Below, piece after piece: positions 61,448-64,000 of a stretch of 64,000 bases of DNA (position 1 is the first letter of the stretch; the number at the start of each line of letters is the position of its first letter). Source of the DNA: an uncultured Prevotellaceae bacterium (lineage in GTDB: Bacteria; Bacteroidota; Bacteroidia; Bacteroidales; Bacteroidaceae). Position numbers and translations under genes: made by a program. Below the pieces are notes generated by a model. It saw only the letters and a program-made list of their open reading frames with translations, did no database searches and had not been told where the DNA came from. The stretch covers positions 100,426 through 164,425 of the forward strand of contig CACZZQ010000002.1 of NCBI GenBank assembly GCA_902785695.1, in the 5' to 3' direction.

Positions 61448-63388
61448 ATGCACATCATGAATATAGGTAAATTTCTATTAATAGTCTTATTAGCTGTTAG
61501 CGTCAGAACGACTGCTGCTGACAGTTTTACGCAAAACGGGCTGACCTTTTGTGTGACTTCAGACTCATTGAACACTGTGGAGATTATTTCCCGAGCCAAT
61601 GCTCTGGCTGAGACCTGGAAGAATTTAGAGATACCAGCCACCGTACACTACGGCGAGAAAGAGTATCAAGTGACAAGCATAGCTGACGATGTGTTCTACA
61701 TCACTCACCATTTGCAGACACTGAAAGTGCCAGAGAGCGTCACCCACATCGGTTCCCGTGCCTTCAGCTACTGCTACGAGCTACAGCATGTTGAGTTGCC
61801 ATCCACTCTGACTGACATTAGTGACGGTTTGTTTGAAAACTGTACTAAACTCACAAAAGTGGTTATGTCAGATTCTGTCCACACTATCGGCAACCGAGCC
61901 TTCGCCTACTGTGAACAGTTAGAGCCCTTTGATCTCACTAACTCTGTCAGAACCGTGGGAGATTGTGCATTCATGTGTTGCTTGCAATGGACATCGGTCA
62001 CATTGCCAGCTACAGTAGAGTATTGGGGAAGAAACGTTTTTCTAAACTGCATCAACCTGCGCACCGTAAACTTCGGGATGTCCTCACTCTACAGAGCTGC
62101 TGACATCTTGGATGCATGGGATCATGAGTACGACGTGTTCAACTTGCCTGCAAACATGTCCTATGTCGATATCGGTTGTTTGTCTGAGTTCAGAGGTTTG
62201 AAAGCCGTAAACATCGATCCAGCCAACGCCAACTATGCTACACGAGAAGGTGTACTTTATGACAAGACTATGAGCCAATTGCTATGGTACCCCAAGAACA
62301 AACAGGAAGAGACATTCATCGTGCCCGAAAGCGTCAAAAGCATATTCACGCTGAATGAAAATACGCATTTGCGTCAGATCACTCTTCCCGACTCGCTGCA
62401 AATCATTGCATCATACGCTTTTTCTGGAACACCTATTGAAAGCATTTCCATCCCAACAACAGTAACAGAGTTTGGCAATTACGTCTTTTGTAATTGCCCT
62501 ACGTTAAAACATGTAGTTCTGAAGTGTCCGCTTTCCACTCTGCCAAATGGCACTTTTTCCGGTTGCAAGTTGCTGGAGTCCATAGAAGGTCTTGATTCTA
62601 TTACATCTATTGGGTCGATGTGTTTCTACGAATCGGGACTGCGCAATTATAGTATTCCTGCATCAGTAAGTATCATTGACGGTTGGGCATTCGCACGTTG
62701 TCGCAACCTGAAGCAGATCTGTTTGCCTTCCCATGCACGTTACATTGGCAACGCGGCCTTTTTGGAATGTGAACAATTAGAAGAGATTACCCTGCCAGAC
62801 TCGCTGCAATTTCTAGGAAACGGGGCATTCACGCAGTGCATGAAACTACGAAGTTTCAGCATTGCGGCAGACAATCCGAACTACTGTGATGTGGAAGGCG
62901 TACTTGCTGACAAGCATCACCAACGTCTCTTATATTACCCCACAGGCCGCACCGATACGCTTTACACAATACCAGGAAGTATTAAGCGTATTGGAGACGA
63001 AGCATTCTACAAGCAGCCCTTTCTGCGCACACTGGTGATGCATGCCAAGATAGACAGTTTGGGTGCTGGTGCACTGCATGACTGCCCGCAATTAAGCCGC
63101 ATCACTGGGTTGCCTGCAGTACCACCTTATTACAACGATGGGACACGTATGATATCAGATTTCAATGCAGATGTATATGTGCCATTCGGTTCGCTCGAGG
63201 CTTATCAACAGGATTTCATGTGGAGTCAATATAGGCTTCATGAGGTCGATGCTGCAATTAACTCAGCCATTGTCTCCCCCATGCGCAATGATGTTTCCAA
63301 AATGGAAATTAGCCTTGATGGCATCATTCCGAAGCATGCCCACAGACGCGGTATCCATATCAGTAAAGGCAAGAAAATTTTGAGATAA
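61448..63388 (+). CDS. BspA-type leucine-rich-repeat surface protein
   Basis: 646 residues (an ATG at 61457 is equally good); signal peptide ends around RTTAADS. About fifteen LRR_5 repeats with the pattern LPSTLTDISDGLFENCTKL and VPESVTHIGSRAFSYCYEL fill residues 60-570. The C-terminus ISLDGIIPKHAHRRGIHI then SKGKKILR matches the short sorting-like tail of many Prevotella secreted proteins (LDG, RG, GKKxL). BspA proteins bind fibronectin and mediate adhesion. It lies between two copies of a segmental duplication and may have arrived with it. Confidence 0.9.
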   Translation: MHIMNIGKFLLIVLLAVSVRTTAADSFTQNGLTFCVTSDSLNTVEIISRANALAETWKNLEIPATVHYGEKEYQVTSIADDVFYITHHLQTLKVPESVTHIGSRAFSYCYELQHVELPSTLTDISDGLFENCTKLTKVVMSDSVHTIGNRAFAYCEQLEPFDLTNSVRTVGDCAFMCCLQWTSVTLPATVEYWGRNVFLNCINLRTVNFGMSSLYRAADILDAWDHEYDVFNLPANMSYVDIGCLSEFRGLKAVNIDPANANYATREGVLYDKTMSQLLWYPKNKQEETFIVPESVKSIFTLNENTHLRQITLPDSLQIIASYAFSGTPIESISIPTTVTEFGNYVFCNCPTLKHVVLKCPLSTLPNGTFSGCKLLESIEGLDSITSIGSMCFYESGLRNYSIPASVSIIDGWAFARCRNLKQICLPSHARYIGNAAFLECEQLEEITLPDSLQFLGNGAFTQCMKLRSFSIAADNPNYCDVEGVLADKHHQRLLYYPTGRTDTLYTIPGSIKRIGDEAFYKQPFLRTLVMHAKIDSLGAGALHDCPQLSRITGLPAVPPYYNDGTRMISDFNADVYVPFGSLEAYQQDFMWSQYRLHEVDAAINSAIVSPMRNDVSKMEISLDGIIPKHAHRRGIHISKGKKILR

Positions 63389-63408
63389 AAAATACGTTGA
63401 GGGAATGT

Positions 63409-63777
63409 GATATTCTGAAAGATGACGCTACCAATGTCACCAGAGATTGCGTCGTATTATCTGCCGGCATCCGTTTTTGAAACGGGCATCGAAGGATTAA
63501 CTGGACGGATGTGCTAACTGTCATCGTTCCGGATTATAATGAGGTGTTCCAAATCACATCTTCTGGTAACTACCAGAGAGGCGTGAAAGAAAAGGAGGAA
63601 ACAGGAAAGTTAGAAGTATCCGGCAATGTGATTTCGAGTAAGAATTGGCAATATGAATACGAAGTCAAAGATAACAATAAGTTGATATTAGATTATAGGG
63701 GAGCACGGGTCTTTGATTCACAAGCTATAAAAAGGGGGCATTCAAACAAACAAATCATGCCAAGAAAGGAAACATAA
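63409..63777 (+). repeat. Segmental duplication, copy B (barrel tail plus lipoprotein part)
   Basis: 63409-63498 repeats the end of the barrel pseudogene (60834-60924) and 63498-63689 repeats the body of the lipocalin-like gene (61097-61288) with few changes; about 173 bases including the lipoprotein start are missing at the junction. An open frame 63511-63777 exists but lacks signal peptide and ends in transposase-related sequence (MPRKET), so I regard it as a pseudogene. Confidence 0.85.
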
Positions 63778-63845
63778 TAAAACAGGCATCATTTACGTTA
63801 TGCTACGTGGTGGGGCGAATCAAAGACCTGTCCCCCTGATCTTTG
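63708..63845 (+). mobile_element. Decayed RAYT/REP element, copy B
   Basis: GGTCTTTGATTC (63708-63719) and GAATCAAAGACC (63817-63828) bracket a longer remnant that includes MPRKET at 63758 and, in another frame, KTGIIYVMLRGG, the N-terminus of RAYT transposases. Stops and frame changes make it inactive. Ends as copy A in GACCTGTCCCCCTGATC. Confidence 0.65.
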
Positions 63846-63906
63846 CCCGCTTTTCGTTAGTTTGACGGTAAATACAAACCGATAACAGCAATTTCCCCCA
63901 AAAATA

Positions 63907-63938
63907 TTTGGTTGATTCAATAAAAAGCCGTACATTTG
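63907..63938 (+). promoter_or_regulatory. Promoter of the second candidate small RNA
   Basis: TTTG (63907-63910), 20 bases, TACATTTG (63931-63938), exact spacing. Confidence 0.65.
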
Positions 63939-63944
63939 CACCAA

Positions 63945-63997
63945 CAGAACCCGCCACGCTTCCCGAAGACCAGCGAACCAGGGCGGGGCGTTTTTTT
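63945..63997 (+). ncRNA. Candidate small RNA or attenuated leader
   Basis: Within about 15 bases of the promoter begins a hairpin CCCGCC (63950-63955) with GGCGGG (63982-63987), an inner CGCT/AGCG pair, then GCG and seven T. The transcript would be about 50-55 nt. Since the window ends here it may also be a transcription attenuator for a gene further on. Confidence 0.5.
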
Positions 63998-64000
63998 ATA

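Noticed and set aside
63511-63777. 88-codon frame in duplication copy B
   Set aside because: Lacks the signal peptide and first strand of copy A and ends in transposase-derived codons, so it is treated as part of a pseudogene.

Overview
The window is a chromosomal stretch from a Bacteroidales bacterium, most likely Prevotella or a close relative. Evidence: promoters are of the Bacteroidetes type (TTTG, 19-20 bases, then TAnnTTTG) and lie a few bases upstream of starts that lack Shine-Dalgarno sequences; gene families are typical of the order (TonB receptor with a carboxypeptidase-like N-terminal domain, BACON and PD40 lipoproteins, DUF3244-like and DUF4831-like proteins, BspA-type leucine-rich repeats, an ExbB-ExbD-ExbD-TonB-PstS-TPR cluster, fused RibBA). 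The species cannot be fixed from sequence alone. No rRNA, CRISPR array or intact transposon was seen.

Layout. 1-8233: end of an outer-membrane barrel gene, then a reverse-strand eight-gene operon (ABC ATPase, membrane protein, GntR regulator, LolD/MacB-type ATPase, two FtsX-type permeases, HlyD adaptor, TolC channel). Its gene set resembles the Bacillus Ytr system with a Gram-negative export channel added, and a palindromic operator sits at its promoter. 8519-18150: ABC exporter, NAD kinase, DJ-1/PfpI protein, IspD, RecG, LysM/M23 peptidase, a C-terminally shortened aquaporin and a BACON/OB-fold lipoprotein. 18209-28822: TonB receptor, M23 peptidase, Obg, Adk, Hpt, NAD(P)HX repair enzyme, DUF4831-like protein, class II aldolase. 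29020-35422: a second reverse-strand export operon (TolC, HlyD, ABC ATPase, permease) ending in its own LytS/LytTR two-component system. 35567-48012: a candidate small RNA, DUF2807-like lipoprotein, a hydrolase fused to a degenerate nucleotidase-like domain, BipA, tRNA-Met, START-like protein, LptF/G permease, RibBA, a membrane protein paired with a CxxCH lipoprotein, and an aminotransferase. 48184-53787: TonB energy cluster. 53933-57343: barrel protein, small ferredoxin, TPR/membrane/HTH regulator, DUF3244-like protein. 57460-64000: accessory island with a short RHS toxin-like gene and candidate immunity gene, decayed REP-associated transposase pieces, a broken barrel gene, a segmental duplication around a leucine-rich-repeat surface protein, and a second candidate small RNA.

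The most unusual theme is small repeated elements. GC-rich palindromes (CCCCTCCC, short loop, GGGAGGGG, then a G run) and 7-base GTGAARA repeats lie between genes and also inside coding frames, where they are translated as extra loops in TolC, an ABC exporter, IspD and Obg. This resembles the Rickettsia palindromic elements in behaviour. The other strong leads are the two promoter-plus-terminator small RNA candidates, the RHS toxin/immunity pair and the operator of the Ytr-like operon. All functional names rest on reading motifs by eye; no database search was run.
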